A DNA stretch of 64,000 nucleotides, from positions 1,116,001 through 1,180,000 of the forward strand of contig NC_008048.1 in NCBI RefSeq assembly GCF_000013985.1, written 5' to 3'. Source of the stretch: Sphingopyxis alaskensis RB2256. Lineage in GTDB: Bacteria; Pseudomonadota; Alphaproteobacteria; Sphingomonadales; Sphingomonadaceae. This document shows positions 24,014 to 33,568 of the stretch, one piece after another (the first letter of the stretch is position 1; each line of letters begins with the position of its first letter). The position numbers and the translations under genes are program-made. The notes under the pieces were generated by a model, which had not been told where the DNA came from, searched no databases, and worked only from the letters and a program-made list of their open reading frames with translations.

Positions 24014-24949
24014 TCAGCGGGTCAGTATCCAGCCTTCGCCGCGCCGTTCGGCGCGCGTTCCCGACAAGGCGGCGAGGTCGGCGACCGTGCGACCGCGATC
24101 CTTGTCGATGATCAGCGCGCCACGGAACGACACCATCGCGGCGTCGGGCGCAATACTGATCTGAATCGCCGCCGTTCGGCGCAGATCCTCGGCGACGACC
24201 GACAGCGGCGCGCCATTATAGACGAGCAGGCCGCTCCGCCAGCCGCCGACATTGGCGATATCGACGTCCTTCACCACCGGCGGGCCGCCGTCGCCGTCGC
24301 GCGCATCGAGTCCCTTGCCGGCCACCAGCCGGACATTTTCGCGGTCGGGGTTGTAAAGGACGACGCCCTCGGACACGGCAACCGATGTCGCGCGATCGCG
24401 CCGCACCACGTTGAACGCGGTGCCCAGGTCGACAATCCGCGCGCCGCCCGCTTCGACGACAAAGGGGTCGCCGTCGCGGTGCGCGACGCGGAACATCGCC
24501 TCGCCCGATTCGAGGCGCGCAAAGCGCGGCCGGTCGTCGTCGATCTCGACCACCGAACCGCCGTTGATGTCGATCGTCGAACCATCGGCGAGGGTAAGGG
24601 TGCGATGCTCGCCTGCTGCGGTTTCGATGCGGTCGCCGTTTCCGAGCAGGCCGGACGCTGACAGGCCGATGGCGCCGACCAGCGCGGCGGCGACGGCGCC
24701 GCCGAACCAGCGCCGCCGCGACAGACGTTGCGACGATCGGGTATCGGCTATTGTCAGGGTCGGCGCGATAGGCGGCAACGCATCGAGATCGCGGTCGAGG
24801 CTGGCGATCGCGTCGTAAACGGCCGCATGGCTCGCGTCTTCGGCCAGCCAGTCGGTGAAGCCATCCCAATCGTCGAATGCCGGATCGCGCTGGCGAACCA
24901 GCCAGTCGATCGCGCGCGCTTCGGCGGCGTCGTTCGGTTCAACCGGCAT
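24014..24949 (-). CDS. fecR: FecR-type anti-sigma factor
   Basis: A 311-residue inner-membrane regulator. The cytoplasmic N terminus is the DUF4880-type region (AIDWLVRQRDPAFDDWDGFTDWLAE) that binds the sigma factor. One membrane segment follows (FGGAVAAALVGAIGLSASGL, about residues 80-100), then the periplasmic FecR domain (AGEHRTLTLADGSTIDINGGS, ESGEAMFRVAHRDGDPFVVE, GTAFNVVRRD) and a C-terminal STN-like region (RTAAIQISIAPDAAM). It receives the signal from the occupied TonB receptor and controls the ECF sigma factor. Its start overlaps the sigma gene end by 11 bp and its stop is 2 bp from the receptor start, so the three form one operon. Confidence 0.92.
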   Translation of the reverse strand: MPVEPNDAAEARAIDWLVRQRDPAFDDWDGFTDWLAEDASHAAVYDAIASLDRDLDALPPIAPTLTIADTRSSQRLSRRRWFGGAVAAALVGAIGLSASGLLGNGDRIETAAGEHRTLTLADGSTIDINGGSVVEIDDDRPRFARLESGEAMFRVAHRDGDPFVVEAGGARIVDLGTAFNVVRRDRATSVAVSEGVVLYNPDRENVRLVAGKGLDARDGDGGPPVVKDVDIANVGGWRSGLLVYNGAPLSVVAEDLRRTAAIQISIAPDAAMVSFRGALIIDKDRGRTVADLAALSGTRAERRGEGWILTR

Positions 24950-25460
24950 CGAACTGCCTCCTCAGCGCCGCCAGCGCCGCATAAACCTTGCGCAGATCGG
25001 CTTCGACCGTGCTCAGGCTGACGCCCATTTCGCGGGCAATCTCGCGCTGGTGGACGCCATCGACGCGAAAGCGGCGAAAGATGCGCGCGGGCCGCTCGCC
25101 CGTTGCCGCGATCGCCGCATCGGCGAGCGCGAGTTGCTCGCGCGAGATGAGCGCCGCCTCGCTCGACGGGCTGTGCATCGCCGCGCTCTCGCCCCACGCC
25201 TTGTCGCGAAGCTCGCGCTGGCGCGCCGAGCGGTAGCGATCGAGCATCAGATTGTTGGCCGCGCGCATCGCATAGGATAGCGGATCGGCGACGGGACCCG
25301 TCGCGCGTTCGGTCAGCCGCATCCACAAATCCTGGAACAGATCTTCCGCACTGTCGCCCGCACCGCGCATTTCGAGGAAGCGCAGGATGCGGTCGCGATG
25401 GGCGAGCAATACGCCCTCAATGCCCTGCAGGGCGTCGCTCTGATCGCGCGGCTCGGTCAT
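24939..25460 (-). CDS. fecI: FecI-type ECF sigma factor
   Basis: A 173-residue ECF sigma factor. Region 2 has ILRFLEMRGAGDSAEDLFQDLWMRL and DPLSYAMRAANNLMLDRYRS; region 4 has the helix-turn-helix GVHQREIAREMGVSLSTVEA. It directs RNA polymerase to promoters of the linked TonB receptor genes when FecR releases it. ATG 25460 gives the usual length; ATG 25484 would add eight residues, and a longer in-frame extension to 25637 has no family support. Promoter signals must lie in the 25461-25633 gap, where I see no clear site. Confidence 0.9.
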   Translation of the reverse strand: MTEPRDQSDALQGIEGVLLAHRDRILRFLEMRGAGDSAEDLFQDLWMRLTERATGPVADPLSYAMRAANNLMLDRYRSARQRELRDKAWGESAAMHSPSSEAALISREQLALADAAIAATGERPARIFRRFRVDGVHQREIAREMGVSLSTVEADLRKVYAALAALRRQFDAG

Positions 25461-25633
25461 GAATTGCTTGCTTTGGAATGCCATTTCTTGCCGGAACGGG
25501 CCGCCTCGCCACGCGGCAAATGTCCCCCTGAGCTTGCCGTCATATAGCGCCCATCGTCGGCCACGCAACTGCGGGGCAGGAAAAGGAAAAGGGGCGATTG
25601 CAAGCATCTGTCGTGTCGTTTCCTGAAACCAAG

Positions 25634-25673
25634 GCAAGGGGGAAGCGGGGTAGGGGATCCGCTTCCCCCTTGC
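25634..25673 (-). terminator. 15-bp perfect hairpin after the autotransporter gene
   Basis: GCAAGGGGGAAGCGG (25634-25648) and CCGCTTCCCCCTTGC (25659-25673) form a perfect 15-bp stem with a 10-nt loop, 21 bp past the stop of the minus-strand autotransporter. The T-tract after it is weak. Confidence 0.7.
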
Positions 25674-25694
25674 GGGCGGGGTCGGCCCGGGGGG

Positions 25695-28600
25695 CTAGAG
25701 ACCGACCCGCAGGCTCGCACGGAACGCCCAGCCGACATGGCTTTGCTGTTCTTCCGCGGACACTTCGCCGGCGACCTGAAAGGCCGAATTGCCGGCGATG
25801 CCGCGGAGGCGGCCGACCCAGCCGCTCGTGCGATCATCGGGGATCAGGGTGAAGGGCGTGCCGTCCTTGAACGAAGCCGTCGTCGCGCCCAGCGTGCCGC
25901 TGACGATCTGCCGGCGCCCGCCTTCGAGTTCGAAGCGCGTCCAGCCGTCATATTCGTCGGCGCCGCCGAACTCGAGGCCGAGCGTTACCGTGCCCGTTAC
26001 CGCGAGTTCGTCGCTGTCGCGATCGAGCACGGTGAGGTCGAGCGCATCGCCGCCGCCCGTTTCCTGATAACCGTCTTCCTGGAGCTTGTAATAATCCACC
26101 GCGACCATCGGACGCAGCGTCAGCCCGCCGAGGCGCGTGTCATAGGCAACCGAGCCCGACGCCGACCACAGGGTCGCGTCCCATTTGCCCTTCATCGTCT
26201 CTTCAATGTCCTCGGCGCCCGCTTCGGCGCGGAAGATGCGTGTGCCCTTCAGCTTTACCGGCGCGCCCGACACGCGGGCGTTGGCCATGAAACCGTCCGA
26301 GCGCAGGCGCCAGTGCAGCGCACCTTCGAACTGGCTCGTGCTGACTTCATTGGCGTTGCTGCCGTTGCTGTCCTTGCCGCTGAGGAAGGCGATCGAGCCG
26401 CCGAAATTGCCGACGTCGCTCTCGATCTCCGCGCCGAGCGAGATGCCCCAGCCGCTGACGTCATAGCTCGCGGTGTTGCCGATTCCCTTCGACGTGCCCC
26501 AGACGGCCTGGTTCACCCAATAGCCCCATTTGCCTTCGTCCTGATACGGCGCATTGGGGTCGAGGAGGTGGCGTGCGAGCGCGCGCGAGCCCGAGGTGAC
26601 GGTTTCAAAGACTCCGCCTTCGTGTTCCGGCAGCATCTGCTGAAGCTGGCTGCGGAACTGATCGCCATCGGTGATGCCGAGGAACACGTCCTCGATCTTC
26701 TGTTCGGCGACGACGGCATCGAGCACAGCGTCGAAAGCGCCGGCTTCCGAGCGGTTGAGACCGAGCTCGCTCGTGCTCTTGCGCGCGACATCGACGATCA
26801 GCCGGGTGGCAGTCGAGGTGAGTGTGCCCTTGTAAAGAAAGGGAAGAAGTGTCTGCGAGGCGGTCAGATTGTTGGCGCCAGTGATCGATCCGGCGGTGAG
26901 CACGACGTGCTCGCCCTCGGCCTCTTCGATGCTCGACAATTGAAGCGCGAGCTTCGATTCCGCGCCGAAGCTGGCATTCCCCGTCACTTGCAGCGCGGTG
27001 CCCGTGCTGCCTGTGTCGAGCATGACGCCAAGGACGCCCTTGTCGGTTACGGCAAGCGATGCGATCGTCGCGGCGCCCCGCACGTCGAAGGTGCCACCAT
27101 TGACCGACACGGCCAGTCCCGACGAATTGGCAAGAGTGCCTGTAAAGACCGAAGTGCCGCCGATCGTTAGCGCATCGGCGCCGCCGCCGAAGTCGGCGAG
27201 CCCGGTGAACTTGGAGGTTCCGGCCAGCGCCATCGTGTCGTTGCCGGCGCCGAAGCGGGCGTTGCCGGCATAGGTCGCGTCGCCCGACAGCGCGAGCCTG
27301 TTGTTGCCGGCGCCGAAGATGCTGTTGCCCTTCACCGAACCATCCGCGATGTCGAACACGTCGTTGCCGCCGCCGAAACGGATGTCGCCGACGATGCTCG
27401 GCGCGGTGATACCCGCGGCCACGGCGGTCTGCTTGATCGTTGCCCCATTGTTGTTGGCCGACAGGTCGATCGCGATGTTGCGATCCGACGAAACGAGCGC
27501 GCCGCTCGCGCTGATCGCGCCGCTATTCTCGACCATATCGACATTGCCCGACAGGTCGACGATCGCGCGCGCCGTGCCATTGTCGCCGCCGGTCTTGGCC
27601 GCGATCGTGCCGCTGTTGCGGATCAGCGCGACGTCGGCGCCCGCTTCCACGATCACCGCGGTCGCTACTGCCCCCGACGCATTGCCGCCGGTTGACGCCT
27701 CGACCTTGCCCGCGTTACGCAGTTCGGGGGTCGAGGCACCGCTGCCGAAGCGGATTGCCGTCGCCGCCGCATCTTTGGACTGCGCCCCAACGCTGCCGGT
27801 GGCGCCGATGCCGATGCCGCCAGCGATCGTCACGGCGCCGCCAAGCCCGCCGATCCGGATCGCATTGCCATCCTTGCCGGCGTAAAGCCCGTTGCCGAGC
27901 ACCGAGCCGTCGATGATGACGCCGAGGCCGGTTCCGGTGCCCGCGAGCGCGCCGATCGCGACATCGCGGTCGGCCGAACCGATCCGGATGGCCGCCGCCG
28001 ATCCAAAGGAGCGGACGACCGCCGACCCTTCCTTGTCGTCGTCGATGCCGTCATCGTCCTCATCCTTGTCGGTTGTGCTCGAATCCTTCGGAGGGACCGC
28101 GAAAATGATGCCGCCCGTCACATCGCCTTCGACCGCCAGCGCGGGACCGCCGATCAGCAGGTCGTCGGCATCGAGCTTCGAGGGGTCGGCCGGGGGCGCG
28201 GTGAAGCGATAGCCCGTTGCCGTGAGATTGCCCTGCACGACGAGCGCGCCCGTGATGTCGCCGCCGAGCCGCGCGGCGATCGCATCGACACCGGTGGCGG
28301 CAATCGTTCCGGCAAGACGGATATTGCCCGTGACGTCCTGAAGCCCGACGCCGAGCGCCCTGTCGCCGAGCACGCTGATCGTGCCATCGTTGGTGAAATT
28401 GCCCGTCAGCGGGCCGCCGAGCCTTATGCCCGCCGAATCATTGCCTTCGATCGCGATCGCACCCGAATTGACGATGTTGCCCGAAAACGCGCCAGCGGTC
28501 GCGATGCCGACGCGGCCTGTGCCGATCGCGAACGGGCCGTCGAGGTCGCCGTCATTGTCGATGTCGGTCGCGGCGTAGGTTTCGCCGATCGTGATCTTGC

Positions 28601-28910
28601 CGGACGCGCTGTTGGTGATGCCGCCCGTGGTCCCTGCGCCGGCAAGAATGCCTGTTGCGCCATCGATATTGCTGAACTCGATCGTGCCGTCGTTGACGAC
28701 CTTGTGATTGCTGTCGATCGTGACTGCGGGTCCTGCGACGGTCGGCTTGATCGACCCGGCGGAGGTGATCTTGATGTCGTCGGGCGCGCCCGACTTGATT
28801 GTCGACGTCCGCACAGGCGCGGTCGTGGCAGTGCTGATCGTCGTTTCGGCATGAACAGCGGTCGAGAGAAGGGTGGCCAGGCAGGTCGAGGCCAGCAGGG
28901 TCTTGCGCAT
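25695..28910 (-). CDS. Autotransporter (type Va) outer-membrane protein
   Basis: A 1071-residue protein with a Sec signal peptide (MRKTLLASTCLATLLSTAVHA). The passenger (about 25-780) is Gly/Ala/Asn/Asp-rich with beta-helix-like repeats (ITNSASGKITIG, NIVNSGAIAIEGNDSAG, NSGTIAAKTGGDNGTAR, GGGNDVFDIADGS). The C-terminal autotransporter barrel (about 800-1071) begins near KWGYWVNQAVWGTSKG and ends RASLRVGL, with YDVSGWGISLGAEIE and VRPMVAVDYY-type strands. An Asp/Glu run (DKDEDDDGIDD) may bind calcium. Barrel proteins of this class place the passenger on the cell surface. GAGGAA 7 nt upstream supports ATG 28910. It is transcribed toward fecI with a hairpin between. Confidence 0.9.
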   Translation of the reverse strand: MRKTLLASTCLATLLSTAVHAETTISTATTAPVRTSTIKSGAPDDIKITSAGSIKPTVAGPAVTIDSNHKVVNDGTIEFSNIDGATGILAGAGTTGGITNSASGKITIGETYAATDIDNDGDLDGPFAIGTGRVGIATAGAFSGNIVNSGAIAIEGNDSAGIRLGGPLTGNFTNDGTISVLGDRALGVGLQDVTGNIRLAGTIAATGVDAIAARLGGDITGALVVQGNLTATGYRFTAPPADPSKLDADDLLIGGPALAVEGDVTGGIIFAVPPKDSSTTDKDEDDDGIDDDKEGSAVVRSFGSAAAIRIGSADRDVAIGALAGTGTGLGVIIDGSVLGNGLYAGKDGNAIRIGGLGGAVTIAGGIGIGATGSVGAQSKDAAATAIRFGSGASTPELRNAGKVEASTGGNASGAVATAVIVEAGADVALIRNSGTIAAKTGGDNGTARAIVDLSGNVDMVENSGAISASGALVSSDRNIAIDLSANNNGATIKQTAVAAGITAPSIVGDIRFGGGNDVFDIADGSVKGNSIFGAGNNRLALSGDATYAGNARFGAGNDTMALAGTSKFTGLADFGGGADALTIGGTSVFTGTLANSSGLAVSVNGGTFDVRGAATIASLAVTDKGVLGVMLDTGSTGTALQVTGNASFGAESKLALQLSSIEEAEGEHVVLTAGSITGANNLTASQTLLPFLYKGTLTSTATRLIVDVARKSTSELGLNRSEAGAFDAVLDAVVAEQKIEDVFLGITDGDQFRSQLQQMLPEHEGGVFETVTSGSRALARHLLDPNAPYQDEGKWGYWVNQAVWGTSKGIGNTASYDVSGWGISLGAEIESDVGNFGGSIAFLSGKDSNGSNANEVSTSQFEGALHWRLRSDGFMANARVSGAPVKLKGTRIFRAEAGAEDIEETMKGKWDATLWSASGSVAYDTRLGGLTLRPMVAVDYYKLQEDGYQETGGGDALDLTVLDRDSDELAVTGTVTLGLEFGGADEYDGWTRFELEGGRRQIVSGTLGATTASFKDGTPFTLIPDDRTSGWVGRLRGIAGNSAFQVAGEVSAEEQQSHVGWAFRASLRVGL

Positions 28911-29104
28911 CAGATTCCTCTTGAAATCGGGCCGGGAGGCATTCCGGCGACAATCACAAGACGGAACGGCGTGGCGTGAGCCTTGGAAAAAAATGCACCG
29001 ACAAACGGACACCCGGCGCGCGCATAGCTATGCCCTGTTGCATCGCCTCCGGCCATCGGACATGCCATGGGCCAACGGGTCCGACAGGCCGGCAAGGGAG
29101 AGCC

Positions 29105-30076
29105 ATGCGCGAACAGATCGTCACGGTCGATATTGGCGGCACGCACGCCCGTTTTGCTATCGCCGAGATCGAGGGTGGGCGCGTCCGTTCGCTGGGCGAA
29201 GCGACGACGCTGCATACAAAGGATCATGCGAGCTTCCAGACAGCGTGGCAGGATTTCGAAGGCCGGCAAGGCGGCACCCTGCCACGCGCGGTCGCGATCG
29301 CGATCGCCGGCCCGACGCGCGGCGAAATCATCCGCTTCACCAACAATCCGTGGATTATCCGTCCCGCGCTGATCGGCGAAAAGCTGAATGTCGACCGCCA
29401 TATACTCGTCAATGATTTCGAGGCGGTGGGCCATGCCGTCGCGCAGGCCGACGAGAGCTATTTCGGGCGGCTGACCGGCCCCGACGAGCCGCTGCCGGCC
29501 ACCGGCACGATCAGCGTCATCGGACCCGGCACCGGGCTTGGCGTCGCGCATATCTGGCGCGATGAGAGCGGCTATCGCGTGCAGGCGACCGAGGGCGGGC
29601 ATATCGACTTCGCACCGCTCGACAGCATCGAGGACGCGATCCTCGCGCGGCTACGCAAGCGGCACCGCCGCGTATCGGTCGAGCGCGTCGTGTCTGGCCC
29701 CGGCATCGTAGACATTTACGAAACGCTCGCCGCACTCGAAGGACGCGCGGTGACACCGCTCGACGACAAGGCGATCTGGGCCGCTGCGCTGAGCGGCGGG
29801 GACAGTCTTGCCGCGGCGGCTGCCGATCGCTTCTGCCTCTCGCTCGGCAGCGTCGCGGGTGATCTCGCGCTGGCGCAGGGGGCGAGCGGGGTGGTTATCG
29901 CGGGCGGTCTGGGTCTGCGCATTCGCGATAGCCTGGTGCGATCGGGCTTTCCGGAACGCTTTATCGAAAAGGGGCGGTTCGAGGGGTTCATGGCGGCGCT
30001 GCCGGTAAAGCTCATCACGCATCCGCAGCCGGGGCTGTTCGGCGCTGCGGCTGCCTTTGCTCGCCAGCATGGCTGA
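29105..30076 (+). CDS. glk: Glucokinase
   Basis: A 323-residue ROK-independent bacterial glucokinase: ATP-dependent phosphorylation of glucose to glucose 6-phosphate. Seen: the phosphate-binding VDIGGTHARFAI (residues 7-18), NNPWIIRP, LVNDFEAVGHAV (catalytic Asp), ISVIGPGTGLGVAHI, ATEGGHIDFAP, RVVSGPGI and the C-terminal adenosine-binding VVIAGGLGLRI. Length fits the glk family (about 320). AAGGGAGAGCC precedes the ATG. The gap to the divergent autotransporter (28911-29104) holds both promoters; no operator recognised. Confidence 0.93.
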   Translation: MREQIVTVDIGGTHARFAIAEIEGGRVRSLGEATTLHTKDHASFQTAWQDFEGRQGGTLPRAVAIAIAGPTRGEIIRFTNNPWIIRPALIGEKLNVDRHILVNDFEAVGHAVAQADESYFGRLTGPDEPLPATGTISVIGPGTGLGVAHIWRDESGYRVQATEGGHIDFAPLDSIEDAILARLRKRHRRVSVERVVSGPGIVDIYETLAALEGRAVTPLDDKAIWAAALSGGDSLAAAAADRFCLSLGSVAGDLALAQGASGVVIAGGLGLRIRDSLVRSGFPERFIEKGRFEGFMAALPVKLITHPQPGLFGAAAAFARQHG

Positions 30077-30119
30077 GATTCCGCTGGCGTAGCGCCGCAA
30101 AAATCGGCAGCTAGGGCGC

Positions 30120-30860
30120 ATGTCCGCGCGCCCCGTTCTTGGCATCATCGCCTGCAACCGCACCATCGGCGTCGAAACCGCGCAGGCAGTGATGAACCGC
30201 TATGCGACCGCGGCGATGCGTCATGCCGATTGCGCCGCGCTCATCATCCCGTCGCTCCCCGATCTGATGCGCGCCGACGAAGTGGTCGGGCGGCTCGACG
30301 GCGTGCTTCTGACGGGGACGCCATCGAATGTCGAACCGGCGCGCTACGGCGATGCCGCGACAGGTGAAGGGCCCTTCGATCCCGATCGTGACCGGATGAT
30401 GATCGAACTGGTCGCGGCGGTGATCGCGGCGCAGCGGCCGCTGTTCGGCATCTGTCGCGGCTTTCAGGAGATCAACGTCGCACTGGGCGGCACGCTGCGC
30501 CGCGATACGGCGGCGAACGACGAACTGCTGCGCCACCATGCACCGGAGGGCGTTTCGTTCGACGCGATGTTCGACCATCGGCACCGGGTCGATCTGGTCG
30601 CGGGCGGGCTGCTCGCGTCGGCCTATGAAATGCCGTCGCTGGAGGTGAACTCGGTCCATTTCCAGGGAATCGGAGCCCTCGCCGACGGGCTGACGGTCGA
30701 GGCGCGCGCGCCCGACGGGCTGGTCGAAGCCTATAGCGCGCGACCCAATGGTGCGCCACTGCTCGCGGTGCAGTGGCATCCCGAATGGGCGACCGACGCC
30801 GATACGCGGAGCCAGACCTATTTTCACCTGCTCGGCCGCGCGCTAAGAGGCGAATTATGA
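30120..30860 (+). CDS. puuD: Gamma-glutamyl-GABA hydrolase-like class I amidotransferase
   Basis: A 246-residue peptidase C26 enzyme. Seen: GIIACNRTIG at the N terminus, LLTGTPSNVEPARYG, the nucleophile elbow FGICRGFQEINVALGG with the catalytic Cys, HRVDLVAGGLL, EVNSVHFQGI and the catalytic pair in AVQWHPEW. PuuD releases GABA from gamma-glutamyl-GABA in the gamma-glutamylated putrescine pathway, and the polyamine genes immediately downstream favour that role. It lies 43 bp after glk on the same strand, but glk is probably an unrelated neighbour. CAGCTTT (30901-30907) and AAAGCTG (30921-30927) make a short hairpin after it. Confidence 0.88.
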   Translation: MSARPVLGIIACNRTIGVETAQAVMNRYATAAMRHADCAALIIPSLPDLMRADEVVGRLDGVLLTGTPSNVEPARYGDAATGEGPFDPDRDRMMIELVAAVIAAQRPLFGICRGFQEINVALGGTLRRDTAANDELLRHHAPEGVSFDAMFDHRHRVDLVAGGLLASAYEMPSLEVNSVHFQGIGALADGLTVEARAPDGLVEAYSARPNGAPLLAVQWHPEWATDADTRSQTYFHLLGRALRGEL

Positions 30861-30936
30861 ACCGCCGCGTCACCCGTTACGATCGCTATCTCGCGCGGAT
30901 CAGCTTTTCGCCCTGAATTCAAAGCTGGGTCTCGTT

Positions 30937-31018
30937 CCGCTCGTGTCGAGCGAAGTCGAGACACCCATCGTCGCAGCGCAAGGCCGAGAGGCATCTCGAC
31001 TTCGCTCGATGCGAACGG
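30937..31018. repeat. Dispersed inverted repeat, copy 1
   Basis: CCGCTCGTGTCGAGCGAAGT begins the 29-bp left arm at 30937-30965. The complementary right arm, ending GATGCGAACGG, spans 30990-31018 and matches at 24 of 29 positions. The TCGAGCGAAGTCGA core recurs at 41693-41765. It sits between puuD and the aminotransferase gene and may separate transcripts. Confidence 0.7.
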
Positions 31019-31042
31019 TCTATCGGAATCAGGAGTTTTTCA

Positions 31043-32419
31043 ATGCCCCGCAATCACGACATCGCCGAACTACGCCGCCTCGACGTCGCGCACCACCTTC
31101 CCGCGCAGGCCGACTGGGCCGAAATCGAAAAGCTCGGCGGCAGCCGGATCATCACCCATGCCGAAGGCTGTTACATCACCGATGGCGACGGCCACCGCAT
31201 CCTCGACGGCATGGCGGGCCTGTGGTGCGTCAACGTCGGTTATGGACGCGAGGAACTGGTCGAAGCGGCGGCGGCGCAGATGCGCGAGCTGCCCTTCTAC
31301 AACACCTTCTTCAAGACCGCGACGCCGCCGACGGTGACGCTCGCGGCGAAGATCGCGTCGCTCACACAGAACCGCCTGCCGCATATCTTCTTCAACGCAT
31401 CGGGTAGCGAAGCCAACGACACTGTCTTTCGCATGGTCCGTCATTACTGGAAGTTGAAGGGCGAGCCCAAACGCACCATCTTCATCAGCCGCTGGAACGC
31501 CTATCACGGCTCGACCGTCGCAGGCGTGTCGCTGGGGGGCATGAAGGCCATGCACGCGCAGGGCGACCTGCCGATCCCCGGCGTCGAGCACGTCCGCCAG
31601 CCCTATTATTTCGGCGAAGGGCAGGGGATGAGCGAGGAGGAGTTTTGCGACGCCTGTGTCCAGGCAATCGAGGACAAGATACTGGAGGTCGGCCCCGAAA
31701 ACTGCGCGGCCTTCATCGGCGAACCGGTGCAGGGCGCGGGCGGGGTGATCATTCCGCCCGAGGGATATTGGCCAAAGGTCGAGGCCGTGGTGCGCAAATA
31801 TGGCCTGCTGCTCGTTGCCGACGAGGTGATCTGCGGCTTTGGGCGTACCGGGCAGATGTGGGGGCACGAGACGATGGGCTTTTCGCCCGACCTGATGCCG
31901 ATGGCGAAGGGGCTGTCGTCGGGTTACCTGCCGATTTCGGCCACGGCAGTGACGAGCCATGTGGTCGAGGTGCTCAAGACCGGCGGCGATTTCGTCCATG
32001 GCTTTACCTATTCGGGGCATCCGGTCGCGGCGGCGGTGGCGCTCAGGAATATCGAGATTATCGAACGTGAAGGATTGGTCGAACGCACCGGCAACGTCAC
32101 CGGCCCGCATCTGGCAAAGGCGCTTGCGACCTTGAACGACCATCCTCTTGTCGGCGAGACGCGCTCGATCGGTCTGCTCGGCGCGGTCGAGATCGTGGCC
32201 GACAAAACGACCCGCGCGCGCTTTGGCGGCGCCGAGGGCACGGCGGGGCCGATGGCGCGCGATGCCTGCATCGCGAACGGGCTGATGGTGCGGGGCATCC
32301 GCGACAGCCTGGTGATGTGCCCGCCGCTGGTGATCACCACCGAACAGATCGACGAGATGGTTGGTATCATCCGCAAATCCCTGGATGAGGTGATGCCGAA
32401 ATTGCGGATGCCAAGCTGA
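31043..32419 (+). CDS. spuC: Class III aminotransferase, polyamine:pyruvate type (SpuC-like)
   Basis: A 458-residue PLP aminotransferase. Seen: YITDGDGHRILDGMAGLWCV (the usual omega-transaminase opening), IFFNASGSEANDTVFRMVRHYW, RWNAYHGSTVAGVSLGG, FIGEPVQGAGGVIIPPEGYW, LLVADEVICGFGRTG and the PLP lysine in PMAKGLSSGYLP. Close relatives (SpuC) transfer the putrescine or cadaverine amino group to pyruvate. AGGAG 8 nt upstream of the ATG. The neighbouring pot, puuA and puuB genes support a polyamine role, but other omega-amino compounds are possible. Confidence 0.9.
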   Translation: MPRNHDIAELRRLDVAHHLPAQADWAEIEKLGGSRIITHAEGCYITDGDGHRILDGMAGLWCVNVGYGREELVEAAAAQMRELPFYNTFFKTATPPTVTLAAKIASLTQNRLPHIFFNASGSEANDTVFRMVRHYWKLKGEPKRTIFISRWNAYHGSTVAGVSLGGMKAMHAQGDLPIPGVEHVRQPYYFGEGQGMSEEEFCDACVQAIEDKILEVGPENCAAFIGEPVQGAGGVIIPPEGYWPKVEAVVRKYGLLLVADEVICGFGRTGQMWGHETMGFSPDLMPMAKGLSSGYLPISATAVTSHVVEVLKTGGDFVHGFTYSGHPVAAAVALRNIEIIEREGLVERTGNVTGPHLAKALATLNDHPLVGETRSIGLLGAVEIVADKTTRARFGGAEGTAGPMARDACIANGLMVRGIRDSLVMCPPLVITTEQIDEMVGIIRKSLDEVMPKLRMPS

Positions 32420-32441
32420 AAACTTGCGCTTTCCTATCAAT

Positions 32442-32458
32442 CCGTTCGACACGAACGG
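32442..32458 (+). terminator. Short hairpin after the aminotransferase gene
   Basis: CCGTTCG-ACA-CGAACGG forms a 7-bp stem with a 3-nt loop, 22 bp after the stop. Its arms match the ends of the dispersed repeats at 30937 and 41693, so it may be a collapsed copy. No T-tract follows. Confidence 0.4.
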
Positions 32459-32500
32459 GTAGATGGGTCGCTCCAGACTCCTCAGAAGGACCAAGACCCT

Positions 32501-33436
<936 letters not shown>

Positions 33437-33439
33437 TTT

Positions 33440-33565
33440 GCCCTCTCCTTCAGGGGAGGGCAGCGAGACTTGGCAGCTTGCTGCCTAGTCGCAGCCGGTG
33501 GGGGCATCGGCGTAGCGCAAGGTTTCTGGGCACCACCCCAACCCGTCCCCTGAAGGGGAGGGGCC
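33440..33565. repeat. Intergenic hairpin element between convergent genes
   Basis: A hairpin at 33440-33461 (GCCCTCTCC-TTCA-GGGGAGGGC, one G-U pair) and a second copy in inverse orientation, CCCCTGAAGGGGAGGGG at 33547-33563, border a 126-bp element. It fits a type of CTCCCCTTCAGGGGAG repeat found between sphingomonad genes and is likely to terminate both DUF808 and potG transcripts. Confidence 0.65.
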
Positions 33566-33568
33566 AGT

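Noticed and set aside
25461..25637. In-frame N-terminal extension of the FecI sigma factor
   Set aside because: Known FecI-type factors begin close to the ATG at 25460; the added residues are not conserved-looking and include a low-complexity stretch.
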